Origin: Bacillus pumilus
Lineage (GTDB): Bacteria; Bacillota; Bacilli; Bacillales; Bacillaceae
DNA length: 64,000 bases
Assembly (NCBI RefSeq): GCF_009937765.1
Contig: NZ_CP047089.1
Coordinates: forward strand, 1,424,272 to 1,488,271
Direction of reading: 5' to 3'
Shown in pieces: positions 1 to 9,400 of the stretch. Below the pieces are notes generated by a model. The model did not search any database, was not told where the DNA came from, and worked only from the letters and a program-made list of their open reading frames with translations. The position numbers and the translations under genes are program-made. Each line of letters begins with the position of its first letter. The stretch's first letter is position 1.

Positions 1-611
1 AGGCAGGGAAACATGATGATGTCATGGAAAAAGTAGAAGGAACCCCTTTAACATCTTTTGAGCGGCGTTCATCACACTTCTATCAAGATTACGGGAGGAA
101 ACTAGCGCTTCTTCATTCATATCGAACAAACTCTTTCGGTGCAGTATACGGGGCAGAAACGAGACATTTGAGAGAATACCATCCACTTTTAAAAACGGCT
201 GTCTCTAAACTTTTAAGCCGCTATTATGCAGACCAGCCTGAATTTCAGCGTTATGGAGAAATGGTCCAGCAAAAGCTAAATCACCTCAGTCCTCCTGATT
301 CAGCCAGTCTCATTTTAATTGATTTAGATCCATCGCAATATATTGAAAAAGATGATCAAGTGACGAGTCTAGTTGATACGGAATATGTTGTGTTTGGACC
401 AGCTGCGTTTGATTTTATTGCATTGGAATACCTTTTGACGAAAGAAACTGCACACGATGTTCAGTTAGGCTATGAAGAGATTTGCCCGCTTCCTCGCCAG
501 CTTCATGAGGTGAGAGAATGCTATCGATTTGTTTCGCTGCTTCTAGATATTCATGGCTCGTGGGATATCCAAAAGTGGATGAATCATCCTACATTTTTTC
601 ATTCTAAATAG
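1..611 (+). CDS. Aminoglycoside-phosphotransferase-like (degenerate kinase fold) protein, 5' end outside window
   Basis: The reading frame is open from the left edge, so the true start lies outside the window and the ATG at 24 is internal. The C-terminal part resembles the APH / choline-kinase fold. The catalytic-loop equivalent (about 315-338) keeps the Asp at 321-323, but the usual preceding His is Leu and the metal-binding Asn is Gln. A following V-D-T-E stretch (about 372-383) matches the DFG-like Asp segment. Substitutions in the loop suggest altered or lost kinase activity. I do not recognise a B. subtilis counterpart at this place, so it may be lineage-specific. Function is unknown; confidence is moderate for the fold only. 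Confidence 0.5.
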   Translation, partial: AGKHDDVMEKVEGTPLTSFERRSSHFYQDYGRKLALLHSYRTNSFGAVYGAETRHLREYHPLLKTAVSKLLSRYYADQPEFQRYGEMVQQKLNHLSPPDSASLILIDLDPSQYIEKDDQVTSLVDTEYVVFGPAAFDFIALEYLLTKETAHDVQLGYEEICPLPRQLHEVRECYRFVSLLLDIHGSWDIQKWMNHPTFFHSK

Positions 612-717
612 AAATAGCAGAAAGGGTTCATAAGTGCGCCAGATGCTGGTTTATAGTAAAGTAAAGATAACAAACGAAACACATGAACTTGCAACCTTTG
701 CTTTAGGAGGAGATTGT

Positions 718-1473
718 GTGCGACACGCATTAATAACAGCGGGTTCTAAAGGACTTGGCAGGAAAGTCACCGAGTCTTTACTGAATATGGGGTATTCTGT
801 GACAGTCAATTATCGAAGTGATGATGAAGCTGTGCGGCAGATGAAAGAAGAATTGCAGGAATATGAAGAAAAGCTTCAATTTGTCCAAGGTGACGTGACA
901 AACAAAGAAGATTTAAAGAACATGGTCGCGCTGGCAACCGAGCGATTTGGACGGATCGATGCTTTGATTAACAATGCCGGACCTTATATTTTTGAACGAA
1001 AAAAGCTAGCGGATTATTCCGAGGAAGAATGGTATCAAATGATGGAAGGCAACCTATCTGCTGTGTTCCATTTGTTCAGAATGGTCATCCCGATGATGAG
1101 AAAGCAAGGCTTCGGCCGAATTGTCACATATGGCTTCCAAGGTGCAGACCATGCGCCGGGATGGATGCACAGATCAGCCTTCGGAGCAGCAAAAGTGGGG
1201 CTCGCGTCACTGACGAAAACCATTGCGATTGAAGAAGCAGAAAACGGCATCACGGCCAATATGGTTTGTCCAGGCAAAATCGTTGGTGACATGAAAGAAT
1301 CGACAATAGAAGAAGCACGCCAGATGAAAGATGATGAAACGCCGATTGGCAGGTCTGGTACTGGAGAAGATATCGGTCGCATCATTTCCTTTTTATGCGA
1401 TGACCGCTCTGACCTGATTACAGGAACTGTTATTGAAGCAACAGGTGGTCTTAACGTCATTCACAGACATTAA
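718..1473 (+). CDS. ytkK: Short-chain dehydrogenase/reductase family protein YtkK
   Basis: A 251-residue SDR-fold protein. The GTG start at 718 is chosen because AGGAGGAG lies 5 bases upstream and the Rossmann strand begins straight after it; a longer frame back to 634 has no ribosome-binding site. The cofactor motif reads A-G-S-K-G-L-G and the N-N-A-G motif is present. The classical catalytic Tyr of Y-x-x-x-K is Phe (S-A-F-G-A-A-K) and the upstream Ser position reads T/Y, so normal SDR chemistry is doubtful. As I recall it, the B. subtilis orthologue has the same change. It lies next to ytkL as in B. subtilis. Substrate unknown. Confidence 0.85.
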   Translation: MRHALITAGSKGLGRKVTESLLNMGYSVTVNYRSDDEAVRQMKEELQEYEEKLQFVQGDVTNKEDLKNMVALATERFGRIDALINNAGPYIFERKKLADYSEEEWYQMMEGNLSAVFHLFRMVIPMMRKQGFGRIVTYGFQGADHAPGWMHRSAFGAAKVGLASLTKTIAIEEAENGITANMVCPGKIVGDMKESTIEEARQMKDDETPIGRSGTGEDIGRIISFLCDDRSDLITGTVIEATGGLNVIHRH

Positions 1474-1539
1474 GTTTTTCAGTTTTTTATACAGGGAATA
1501 GATGAAATGAGATCAAATTCGAAAGGTGGATATACTCAC

Positions 1540-2223
1540 ATGAAAGCTACATATCACGGACATTCAGTCGTACACATTGAAACAAACGGATACCATATTT
1601 GGATTGATCCATTTTTAAATGGAAATAAGCACACAGATATCAAACCGCAAGATGTCAAAGCGGATGTCATTTTGCTCACGCATGGGCATGGAGATCACAT
1701 CGGTGACACCATTGAAATCGCCAAAAATAATGACGCACTCGTTATTGCGCCATTCGAGCTTGCCACTTATTTAGGGTGGCAAGGGGTGAAAACGCACCCG
1801 CTTTCGATTGGTGGCGGACGGGAATTTGAATTTGGTAAAGTGAAGCTCACTCAAGCGTTCCATGGTTCTGCTATCATTGATGAAGATGCCAAAACGATTA
1901 CGTATACAGGCATGCCATCAGGTATTTTATTTACTGCAGAGGGCAAAACGATTTATCATGCCGGAGACACTGCACTCTTTTCAGATATGAAGCTGATCGG
2001 GGAGCTGAATCATATTGAGCTTGCATTCCTTCCGATCGGTGATAACTTCACGATGGGACCGGACGATGCAAGAATCGCAGCCGAATGGCTTCGGGCGAAG
2101 CAAGTCGTGCCAGTTCACTACAGCACATTCCCGCCGATTGAGCAGGACCCACATGCATTTGCAGACAGCCTGCATGGCGGCGTCGGACATGTGTTAAACA
2201 GCGGACAATCGATCGAGATTTAA
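1540..2223 (+). CDS. ytkL: UPF0173 metallo-beta-lactamase-fold hydrolase YtkL
   Basis: A 227-residue metallo-beta-lactamase-fold protein of the UPF0173 family. The start at 1540 follows AAAGGTGG at 1522-1529 and gives the family's [10 protein letters not shown]-terminus; the in-frame ATG at 1507 has no good ribosome-binding site. The metal motif T-H-G-H-G-D-H puts H48, H50, D52 and H53 in place for a binuclear site. A second ligand region H-A-G-D-T lies about residue 143, and P-V-H-Y-S near the C-terminus supplies the last His. The substrate is not known for the family. A hairpin terminator follows directly, so it ends its transcription unit. Confidence 0.9.
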   Translation: MKATYHGHSVVHIETNGYHIWIDPFLNGNKHTDIKPQDVKADVILLTHGHGDHIGDTIEIAKNNDALVIAPFELATYLGWQGVKTHPLSIGGGREFEFGKVKLTQAFHGSAIIDEDAKTITYTGMPSGILFTAEGKTIYHAGDTALFSDMKLIGELNHIELAFLPIGDNFTMGPDDARIAAEWLRAKQVVPVHYSTFPPIEQDPHAFADSLHGGVGHVLNSGQSIEI

Positions 2224-2237
2224 TCAACATCGCAAAA

Positions 2238-2266
2238 AGCCGGCACTCAATTGCCGGTTTTTTTTA
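2238..2266 (+). terminator. Rho-independent terminator after ytkL
   Basis: The 6-bp stem CCGGCA (2240-2245) pairs with TGCCGG (2252-2257) and is followed by a run of eight T. Confidence 0.85.
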
Positions 2267-2369
2267 TTTACATGTATCGTGCTGAAAAAAGACAAATTGC
2301 TATTAAAAGCCTCCTGCCCTTATAATGAAAGTTAGATGAAAACGCTGAAAACAAAAAGGGTGAACGGGA

Positions 2370-3692
2370 TTGGCGACAAAGCATGAACAAATTTTATCGT
2401 ATATTGATTCATTAGATGTCGGAGAGAAAATTTCTGTCCGGCGTATTGCGAAAGAAATGAAAGTGAGTGAAGGGACCGCTTACCGGGCCATCAAGGATGC
2501 CGAAAATAAAGGATTTGTCAGTACCATTGAACGAGTTGGTACCATTCGAATTGAACAGAAGAAAAAAGAAAATATTGAAAAACTGACATATGCAGAAGTG
2601 GTCAATGTCATTGACGGACAGGTGCTTGGAGGACGAGCGGGCTTACATAAAACATTAAACAAATTTGTCATCGGAGCGATGGAGCTTGATGCGATGATGC
2701 GCTATACGGCAGCTGGCAACCTGCTAATTGTCGGAAACCGAATCAATGCCCACAGACAAGCATTAGAGGCAGGGGCAGCTGTACTGGTTACAGGCGGTTT
2801 CTCAACAGATGATGAAATCATTCAGCTCGCAGATAAGCTTGAGCTGCCGATCTTATCGACAAGCTACGATACATTTACCGTAGCAGCACTCATTAACCGG
2901 GCCATTTATGATCAACTCATAAAAAAAGAGATCGTGCTTGTGGAAGATATTTTAACGCCGATAGAACGAACGGTGTATTTATCACCAGATGATAAGCTTG
3001 AAAAATGGTATGAAAAGAACTATGAAACTGGCCACGGCCGCTTTCCGGTCGCAGACGACCAAATGAAGATTCACGGCATTCTCACCTCAAAGGATATCGC
3101 AGGGCATGACCGCTCCGCGCCGATTGAAAAGGTCATGACGAAAAACCCGCTGACAGTCATTGGCAAAACCTCTGTTGCTTCTGCTGCTCAAATGATGGTA
3201 TGGGAAGGTATTGAGGTGCTGCCAGTTGTAGACGATTATGCGAAACTGATTGGCATGATCAGCCGTCAGGACGTACTGAAGGCGCTCCAAATGATTCAAA
3301 AGCAGCCACAGGTCGGAGAAAAACTGGATGATGTTGTCTCAAGAGGGTTTAAAGAGACTGATACAGAAAAGCCAAAGGCAGATGCCGTGTATCAATATGA
3401 GGTCACACCACAAATGACAAACCAGCTCGGAAACATTTCATATGGCGTGTTCACGCAAATTTTAATTGAATCCGCCAACCGCTTCTTAAAGTCTCATAAA
3501 AAAGGGGAGCTGATTGTCGAAAGTCTCTCTGTCTACTTCTTAAAACCGGTTCAAATGGAATCCACGATACAGATCAAGCCAAATATTTTAGAAGTAGGCC
3601 GCAAGTTTGGAAAGCTAGAAGTGGAAGTTTATCATCAATCGAATATCGTCGGTAAAGCCATGCTGATGGTGCAGCTCATGGAGAGAGGATAA
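2370..3692 (+). CDS. ytoI: CBS/DRTGG/hotdog domain regulatory protein YtoI
   Basis: A 440-residue protein with four modules: an N-terminal winged-helix-like segment (about 1-60, residues S-E-G-T-A-Y-R in the recognition helix region), a DRTGG domain (about 75-180), a CBS pair (about 195-310) and a C-terminal thioesterase-like hotdog domain (about 335-435). CBS pairs usually sense adenine nucleotides, and DRTGG often accompanies them. The start is TTG at 2370, seven bases after an AAAGGGTG ribosome-binding site. The order HTH-DRTGG-CBS-hotdog suggests a nucleotide- or acyl-ligand-sensing regulator, but no function is established to my knowledge. It is transcribed alone and converges on ytpI. 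Confidence 0.9.
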   Translation: MATKHEQILSYIDSLDVGEKISVRRIAKEMKVSEGTAYRAIKDAENKGFVSTIERVGTIRIEQKKKENIEKLTYAEVVNVIDGQVLGGRAGLHKTLNKFVIGAMELDAMMRYTAAGNLLIVGNRINAHRQALEAGAAVLVTGGFSTDDEIIQLADKLELPILSTSYDTFTVAALINRAIYDQLIKKEIVLVEDILTPIERTVYLSPDDKLEKWYEKNYETGHGRFPVADDQMKIHGILTSKDIAGHDRSAPIEKVMTKNPLTVIGKTSVASAAQMMVWEGIEVLPVVDDYAKLIGMISRQDVLKALQMIQKQPQVGEKLDDVVSRGFKETDTEKPKADAVYQYEVTPQMTNQLGNISYGVFTQILIESANRFLKSHKKGELIVESLSVYFLKPVQMESTIQIKPNILEVGRKFGKLEVEVYHQSNIVGKAMLMVQLMERG

Positions 3693-3719
3693 TCGTATCA
3701 GGATGATGATGAAAAAGAC

Positions 3720-3757
3720 AAAGGGCTAAAATAAACATCATTTTAGCCCTTCTCTCT
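3720..3757. terminator. Bidirectional terminator between ytoI and ytpI
   Basis: A perfect 12-bp stem (3721-3732 with 3740-3751) and 7-nt loop lie between the convergent genes, with T-rich sequence downstream on the plus strand. Confidence 0.85.
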
Positions 3758-3759
3758 TA

Positions 3760-4062
3760 TTATGCGTGATCTTTTTCGCCTTCCTTTAAAAAGAGCGGAA
3801 GGTAATGCTTGTAGGCTTTATATCCAGCCCACGTACTGCCGATACCAACAGCAACAAAAATAAATCCAATGACAAATGCGAGTGACGAGCGGTTTAGAAA
3901 TAATTGATTCACACCGAAGAGCAGGACAAAGCAGCCAAGTGCCATACTGGATTTCGCCGACCAAAATTTCTTCTCGACTGGGCGGTTCGTACGGACATTT
4001 TTTGCTTTGTAGTATAAATAAAACATGGCAGAACAAATAATAAACACAATCAAAACAAGCAT
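3760..4062 (-). CDS. ytpI: YtpI-like small membrane protein
   Basis: A 100-residue protein with three predicted hydrophobic segments (about 2-18, 40-57 and 65-83) and a charged C-terminus. The start at 4062 is preferred over the in-frame ATG at 4077 because GGAGG (within the first codons of the longer form) lies 8 bases upstream of it, and because 100 residues is the usual family length. It is divergent from nrnA and convergent with ytoI. No biochemical role is known to me. Confidence 0.85.
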   Translation of the reverse strand: MLVLIVFIICSAMFYLYYKAKNVRTNRPVEKKFWSAKSSMALGCFVLLFGVNQLFLNRSSLAFVIGFIFVAVGIGSTWAGYKAYKHYLPLFLKEGEKDHA

Positions 4063-4209
4063 GTGCCAAGCCTCCATTGTAAGTGGTTACAACCCTATTT
4101 TAAACGTAAATAGGCTTGCTTACTAGAATAAATTGTCTATTCCTCACTTTTCCGTCAGGATAGATTATGATTTAATAATAAAAAGAGTATCGGATAAGAA
4201 GGAGTTTTT

Positions 4210-5151
4210 ATGAAAAAAGAACTGATTAGAACCATATCATTATATGACACCATCATCATTCATAGACATGTAAGACCAGATCCTGATGCGTATGGATCAC
4301 AGTGCGGCCTTACGGAAATCTTGCGTGCCACCTATCCAGAAAAAAATATTTATGCGACGGGAACACCGGAGCCAACCCTTTCATTTTTGTATGAACTTGA
4401 TGAAGTGCCGGATGACCTGTACAAAGGGGCGCTTGTCATTGTCTGCGATACAGCCAATCAAGCAAGAATTGATGATCAGCGCTATTCAATGGGCGATAAG
4501 CTGATGAAAATTGACCATCATCCAAATGAAGATCCGTATGGTGATTTGCTTTGGGTGGATACAGAGGCAAGCTCTGTGAGCGAAATGATTTATGAATTAT
4601 ATTTAGAGGGGAAAGAAGAAGGATATCAGCTGAATACAAAGGCGGCTGAACTCATTTATGCCGGCATTGTAGGAGACACAGGCCGCTTCCTTTTCCCAAA
4701 CACGACGAAAAAGACGCTCAAATATGCTGGAGAACTGATTGAATATCCATTCTCATCTTCAGACCTTTTCAATCAATTGTATGAGACGGATCTGAATGTC
4801 GTGAAATTAAATGGCTATATTTTTCAACATATTTCTTTGTCAGAGAATGGGGTCGCTTCTGTTTTCATTAAACAGGATATATTGGAATCGTTCCAAACGA
4901 CAGCGCAGCAAGCCTCACAGCTTGTTGGGACACTTGGAAATATTGCAGGGATTAAGGCATGGGTCTTTTTTGTGGAAGAAAATGATCAGATTCGTGTGAG
5001 ATTCCGCTCGAAAGGCGTTGTCATTAATACCATTGCGAAAAAATATCATGGCGGCGGCCACCCGCTTGCAGCTGGTGCGTCTATTTATGATTGGGCCGTG
5101 GCAGATGAGATTTTGCGTGATTTAGAAGAAGTATGTAAATCATCATCATGA
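4210..5151 (+). CDS. nrnA: Bifunctional oligoribonuclease / pAp phosphatase NrnA
   Basis: A 313-residue DHH-DHHA1 phosphoesterase. NrnA degrades 2-5 nt RNAs and dephosphorylates 3'-phosphoadenosine 5'-phosphate, standing in for E. coli Orn and CysQ. The metal-binding N-terminal residues H20, D24 and D26 fall in H-V-R-P-D-P-D-A; the D-H-H signature is at about 102-104; the DHHA1 G-G-G-H-P-L-A-A-G loop is at about 281-289. ATG 4210 follows AAGAAGGAG. It is monocistronic, with a strong hairpin immediately after the stop. The B. subtilis equivalent is ytqI. Confidence 0.95.
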   Translation: MKKELIRTISLYDTIIIHRHVRPDPDAYGSQCGLTEILRATYPEKNIYATGTPEPTLSFLYELDEVPDDLYKGALVIVCDTANQARIDDQRYSMGDKLMKIDHHPNEDPYGDLLWVDTEASSVSEMIYELYLEGKEEGYQLNTKAAELIYAGIVGDTGRFLFPNTTKKTLKYAGELIEYPFSSSDLFNQLYETDLNVVKLNGYIFQHISLSENGVASVFIKQDILESFQTTAQQASQLVGTLGNIAGIKAWVFFVEENDQIRVRFRSKGVVINTIAKKYHGGGHPLAAGASIYDWAVADEILRDLEEVCKSSS

Positions 5152-5184
5152 GAGAGGGGGATTCAAGTCCCCTCTCTCTTTTTT
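5151..5184 (+). terminator. Rho-independent terminator after nrnA
   Basis: The stem AGAGAGGGG (5151-5159) pairs with CCCCTCTCT (5169-5177), followed by a T run. The stem starts inside the stop codon. Confidence 0.9.
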
Positions 5185-5201
5185 GGTCATAGAGAAAAGG
5201 G

Positions 5202-5387
5202 TTACTTGCATACAGGGATAAACCAGCAGCCGATGTCAGTTGAATCTTCATAGGCTTGGAGATTTTGATGCTTTAATTCTTTTTTAATTAAATGAGCCAT
5301 CATTTCTGTCTCAGCATAAGCACACATGCCGTCTTTGATCCGGCTTGCTTTGTCTCTTGCCATTTGACGATAGCTATAAACCTCCAT
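5202..5387 (-). CDS. ytzJ: YtzJ-like small hypothetical protein
   Basis: A 61-residue soluble protein rich in Met and charged residues, ending in a short hydrophobic/Cys segment (C-W-F-I-P-V-C-K). The ATG at 5387 is chosen because AGAGGTG lies six bases upstream; the in-frame GTG at 5396 would overlap that site. Position between nrnA and ytrI matches B. subtilis ytzJ, hence the symbol. The resemblance rests on synteny and size more than on any known domain. The orientation matches ytrHI, so it may be read from the same sporulation transcript, but the 109-base gap leaves that open. Confidence 0.7.
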   Translation of the reverse strand: MEVYSYRQMARDKASRIKDGMCAYAETEMMAHLIKKELKHQNLQAYEDSTDIGCWFIPVCK

Positions 5388-5496
5388 TGTCCTCACCTCT
5401 TTCTGTTTGAGATCTCGTTCTACTTTTAGTGTATAAAAATTAAGGGGGAAAAGCGATCATTGAGGGCAGAAATTCATAAAAATTCCACATGATCAT

Positions 5497-6000
5497 TTAT
5501 TCAGCAAATGAAATGCGCACTTCAAGTGAAAGCTTCGTATAAATCGTCAGTTCTGTCACTTTGGCGCGGTATGCCTTTTCCCGAATGGTATATTCTTTGT
5601 TTTCGACCGTGCGTTTTAATAATTCCTTTGTTTTATAGACACTTTCAATGTCCTTTGTAATAACCTCTGAGATATCCTCCTTGACCTGATCTTCAAATTT
5701 TAGCGTATCTGGCTCAGGGATTTTATATTGCTCACGATTGACGAGATGGACATCTACGCTTTGGATCAGCAGGCGCTTTTTATTATCCTCATTTAACTTA
5801 TGCAAATCTTCCCGATAGAGTGTGATTTGTTCTTTCAGACTGTTCATATGGTGCTGCTGACTTCTCAGCAATGTCACCTGCTTTTCCTGAAAGGTTCCGT
5901 ATGTAAAAAGGAAAATGAGCCAGCTCACAATCGCGCCAAACATCATCCCCGCAAAAAAACGCTGCCAGCCTGGACGTTTGTAAAGCTCCGGCACCCTCAT
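5497..6000 (-). CDS. ytrI: Sporulation membrane protein YtrI
   Basis: A 167-residue protein. The N-terminus has a single membrane segment (about 13-35, G-M-M-F-G-A-I-V-S-W-L-I), followed by a coiled-coil-like stretch (about 40-75) and a C-terminal extracytoplasmic domain. The start is the ATG at 6000, which overlaps the ytrH stop as ATGA; a frame beginning at 6027 lacks any ribosome-binding site. In B. subtilis ytrH and ytrI form a mother-cell sigma-E operon needed for efficient sporulation. Translational coupling seen here fits a stoichiometric pair. Confidence 0.9.
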   Translation of the reverse strand: MRVPELYKRPGWQRFFAGMMFGAIVSWLIFLFTYGTFQEKQVTLLRSQQHHMNSLKEQITLYREDLHKLNEDNKKRLLIQSVDVHLVNREQYKIPEPDTLKFEDQVKEDISEVITKDIESVYKTKELLKRTVENKEYTIREKAYRAKVTELTIYTKLSLEVRISFAE

Positions 6001-6338
6001 GATGACACATGCTCCTGGGTGAGCCACGTGATAATGAGATAACCCGTTTGCGCACCGCCCATGGCAGAGACAATTAATAAAATCTGCTTGAAAATATCAC
6101 GCGTGTTCCCTTCAAAAATGCCTCTTTCAAAGCTATAAACAGCATCAAACGTTCCGCCGATAGCTGCGACAAGCGCCCAAATCTTTAAACGATTGGCAAG
6201 ACTCGTAATAATGGATAAAGGCGGCTGACCAGCCAAATAAGCACCAACACCGCCTATAATGGCACCCCCCAAAATGACCCCAAGTGCAATAAAATAACAG
6301 CTAATAAAATTTGGAATAAAAGCTTCCTTCACATCCAT
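5997..6338 (-). CDS. ytrH: Sporulation membrane protein YtrH
   Basis: A 113-residue integral membrane protein with about three hydrophobic segments (residues 10-33, 50-68 and 85-107). The start at 6338 has GGTGG five bases upstream and yields the family N-terminus M-D-V-K-E-A-F-I-P-N; upstream in-frame sequence to 6560 runs through the dnaE promoter and is not coding. It is the first gene of the ytrHI operon, with a sigma-E-like promoter just upstream. It acts in the mother cell during sporulation by comparison with B. subtilis; its molecular role is not known to me. Confidence 0.9.
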   Translation of the reverse strand: MDVKEAFIPNFISCYFIALGVILGGAIIGGVGAYLAGQPPLSIITSLANRLKIWALVAAIGGTFDAVYSFERGIFEGNTRDIFKQILLIVSAMGGAQTGYLIITWLTQEHVSS

Positions 6339-6359
6339 TTTGTCCACCTCACTCAATTC

Positions 6360-6388
6360 AATATATGGCGTGTGCAGGACAAGTATGA
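6360..6388 (-). promoter_or_regulatory. Candidate sigma-E promoter of ytrHI
   Basis: Read on the minus strand, TCATAC (6388-6383) and CATATATT (6367-6360) are 15 bases apart. This resembles the sigma-E -35 (G/T-M-ATA) and -10 (CATAcaaT) elements, and ytrHI is a sigma-E operon in B. subtilis. Confidence 0.5.
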
Positions 6389-6410
6389 ACGGACAGAAAA
6401 GAAAGAACAT

Positions 6411-6439
6411 TTGTTTCTCATCGCATCGCGTTTTATAAT
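6411..6439 (+). promoter_or_regulatory. Sigma-A promoter of dnaE
   Basis: TTGTTT at 6411-6416 and a perfect TATAAT at 6434-6439 are separated by 17 bases, 37 bases before the dnaE start. Confidence 0.75.
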
Positions 6440-6475
6440 GAAAGAATGACTTTAGACGAAAGGAGTGGATTAAGC

Positions 6476-9400
6476 ATGTCTTATGTTCATCTTCAGGTCC
6501 ACAGTGGATACAGCTTATTAAGCAGTGCAGCAAAAGTAAAGGAGCTCGTGCTGAAAGCAAAAGAGCTTGGCTACAAGGCGCTCGCTCTTACCGATGACCA
6601 TGTGATGTATGGAACGGTTGAATTTTATAAGGAATGTAAAAAACATGACATCAAGCCGGTCATCGGTTTAACAGCTTCTGTCTTCATAGATGAACAAGAG
6701 ACAGAGGCTTATCCCTTGGTACTCCTTGCCAAAAACAATGAAGGCTATCAAAACTTGATCAAAATCAGCAGTGTGCTGAAATCAAAATCAAAAGCCGGAC
6801 TGAAAGAGAAATGGTTGAAAAGCTATCACCGCGGGCTCATTGCCATCACGCCAGGTGTTTCTGGGTACATTGAAACGCTGCTTCAGCATGATCAGATAGA
6901 AGAAGCGCATCATGCGGCGAAACAATTGAAACATATTTTCGGTGAGGGGCATGTGTACATCGCACTTCAACCATTTCAGCAAGACGAATCGCTTGTCGCT
7001 AAACTGAGGGATATTTCAAAAAGTGCAGACATTCCTCTTGTTGCGACAGGAGATGTTCACTACATCAAGCGAGAAGACAAAACCGCCTATACGTGTTTAA
7101 AGGCGATTAAAGCAGGGCAGCAGCTGCCAGAGGTTGAGGAAGACCGAGCAGAAAAGCATTTCAGAACCTATGAAGAAATGAAGGAATGGTATACGCAGGA
7201 TACGGAGCTACTGACAAGAACAGTGGAGATCGCAGACCGCTGTGAAGTCGATCTGAATCTTGGGCAGACAAAACTCCCATCCTACCCGGCCCCTGATCAA
7301 TCCACAGCAGATCAGTTTTTACGAAAAGTATGTGCGGAAGGGATGAAGCAAAGAAAGATTGCTTCAAATGACGCGTATGTGAAAAGACTTGAGTACGAAC
7401 TAAGCATTATCCAAAAAATGAATTTCAGTGATTATTTTCTCATCGTGTGGGATTTTATGAAGTATGCCCATGACCAAGGCATTGTCACAGGGCCGGGCCG
7501 GGGATCGGCTGCAGGCTCACTTGTTGCCTATGTACTGTTTATTACGGATGTTGATCCGCTCCGTCACGGCTTGTTATTTGAGCGTTTCTTAAATCCTGAG
7601 CGAATCAGTATGCCTGATATTGATATTGATTTCCCCGATACGAGAAGAGATGAAATCATTTCTTATGTAAAAGACAAATACGGAGACATGCATGTGGCGC
7701 AAATTGTCACGTTTGGAACCCTTGCAGCAAAAGCAGCTTTAAGGGATGTCGGACGTGTGATGGGGATTGATTCAAAAGCAGCGGACCGGCTTGCAAAGCT
7801 GATTCCATCAAAGCCAGGAACGACGCTGAAAGAAGCGTTGACTGCATCTCCTGAATTAAAAACAATGCTCCAGCAGTCCGAAGAACTCAGGCAAGTCTTT
7901 CAAACTGCTTTAAAGGTAGAAGGCTTGCCAAGACATACATCGACACATGCAGCCGGCGTTGTGCTGAGCGAAGAGCCGCTGACAGAGGTCGTTCCCATAC
8001 AAGACGGCCATGATGGTGTGTATTTAACGCAGTATGCGATGAATTATTTAGAAGATCTCGGGCTTTTAAAGATGGATTTCTTAGGACTTAGAAACTTAAC
8101 CTTAATTGAATCCATTAAAAACCAGATTGAAAGACAGGAAAACGTCCACATTAACTTTAGTGACATTTCATATGAAGACCAGAAAACATTTGAATTGTTA
8201 TCAGCAGGAGATACAACAGGAATTTTCCAGCTTGAATCACAAGGAATGCGTCAGGTGCTGAGACGCTTAAAGCCCTCTAGTTTAGAAGACATCGTGGCAG
8301 TCAATGCCCTCTATCGTCCAGGTCCAATGGAGAATATCCCGCTTTTTATCGACCGAAAGCACGGCAGAGTCAAGGTCTCTTACCCGCATCCTGATTTGTA
8401 TGACATTTTAAAAGACACATATGGGGTCATTGTCTATCAGGAGCAAATCATGCTCATTGCAGCGAAGATGGCAGGCTTTCAGCTTGGCGAGGCAGATCTA
8501 TTAAGAAGAGCAGTTTCAAAGAAGGATAAAAAGGTTCTTGATGAAGAGCGGAGCCATTTTGTTGAAGGATGCCTAAAAAAGGAGTATCCTGTTAACATTG
8601 CAAATGACGTTTATGACTTAATCGTCAAATTTGCAAACTATGGTTTTAATAGAAGCCATGCTGTTGCATATAGCATGATTGGCTTTCAGCTTGCTTACTT
8701 AAAAGCGCATTATCCGTTATATTTTATGTGCGGACTTTTAACGAGTGTGATTGGAAATGAAGACAAAGTCGCTCAATATTTCTATGAGGCAAAGGAAAAA
8801 GGGATATCTGTGTTGAAGCCTTCTATTAATAAGAGTGAATTTCCATTTACGGTTGAAAAAGGGGAGATCCGCTACAGCTTAAGAGCGATCAAAAATGTCG
8901 GAGTGTCAGCTGTAAAGGATATATACAGAGCAAGACAAGAAAAGCCGTTTGAAGATTTATTTGATTTTTGCGCAAGAGTATCAGCTAAGAGTGTCAACCG
9001 AAAAACGATTGAAGCGCTCATTTTTTCAGGGGCGATGGATGAGCTTTATCCAAATCGAGCTTCGTTATTGGCATCAATAGATATTGCATTAGATCATGTG
9101 TCATTTTTAAATCCAGATGATCAGCTCGACTTTCTGGGGGATACAACCTTCTCCATTAAGCCAAAATATGCGGAGATAGAAGAATTGCCGCTTGTCGATC
9201 TCTTGCAATTTGAAAAAGAAGCACTTGGACTATATTTATCAAATCATCCTGTACAAGCGTACCGAGATCGCTTAAGAAAGAATGGTGCAGTGGAGATCAT
9301 CAGGCTTTCTTCCTATATAAAGCGAAAGGTCTCAATGGGTGGTCTTTTGACAAAAGTGAAATCGATTCGAACAAAAAATGGACAGTCGATGGCATTTGTG

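Noticed and set aside
1035..1460. A 141-codon frame on the minus strand opposite ytkK
   Set aside because: It lies wholly opposite a conserved SDR gene and has a composition expected of an antisense shadow; no motif.
5997..6560. A longer YtrH starting at 6560
   Set aside because: The extra 74 residues would cover the dnaE promoter and start; the GGTGG-supported start at 6338 gives the family length.
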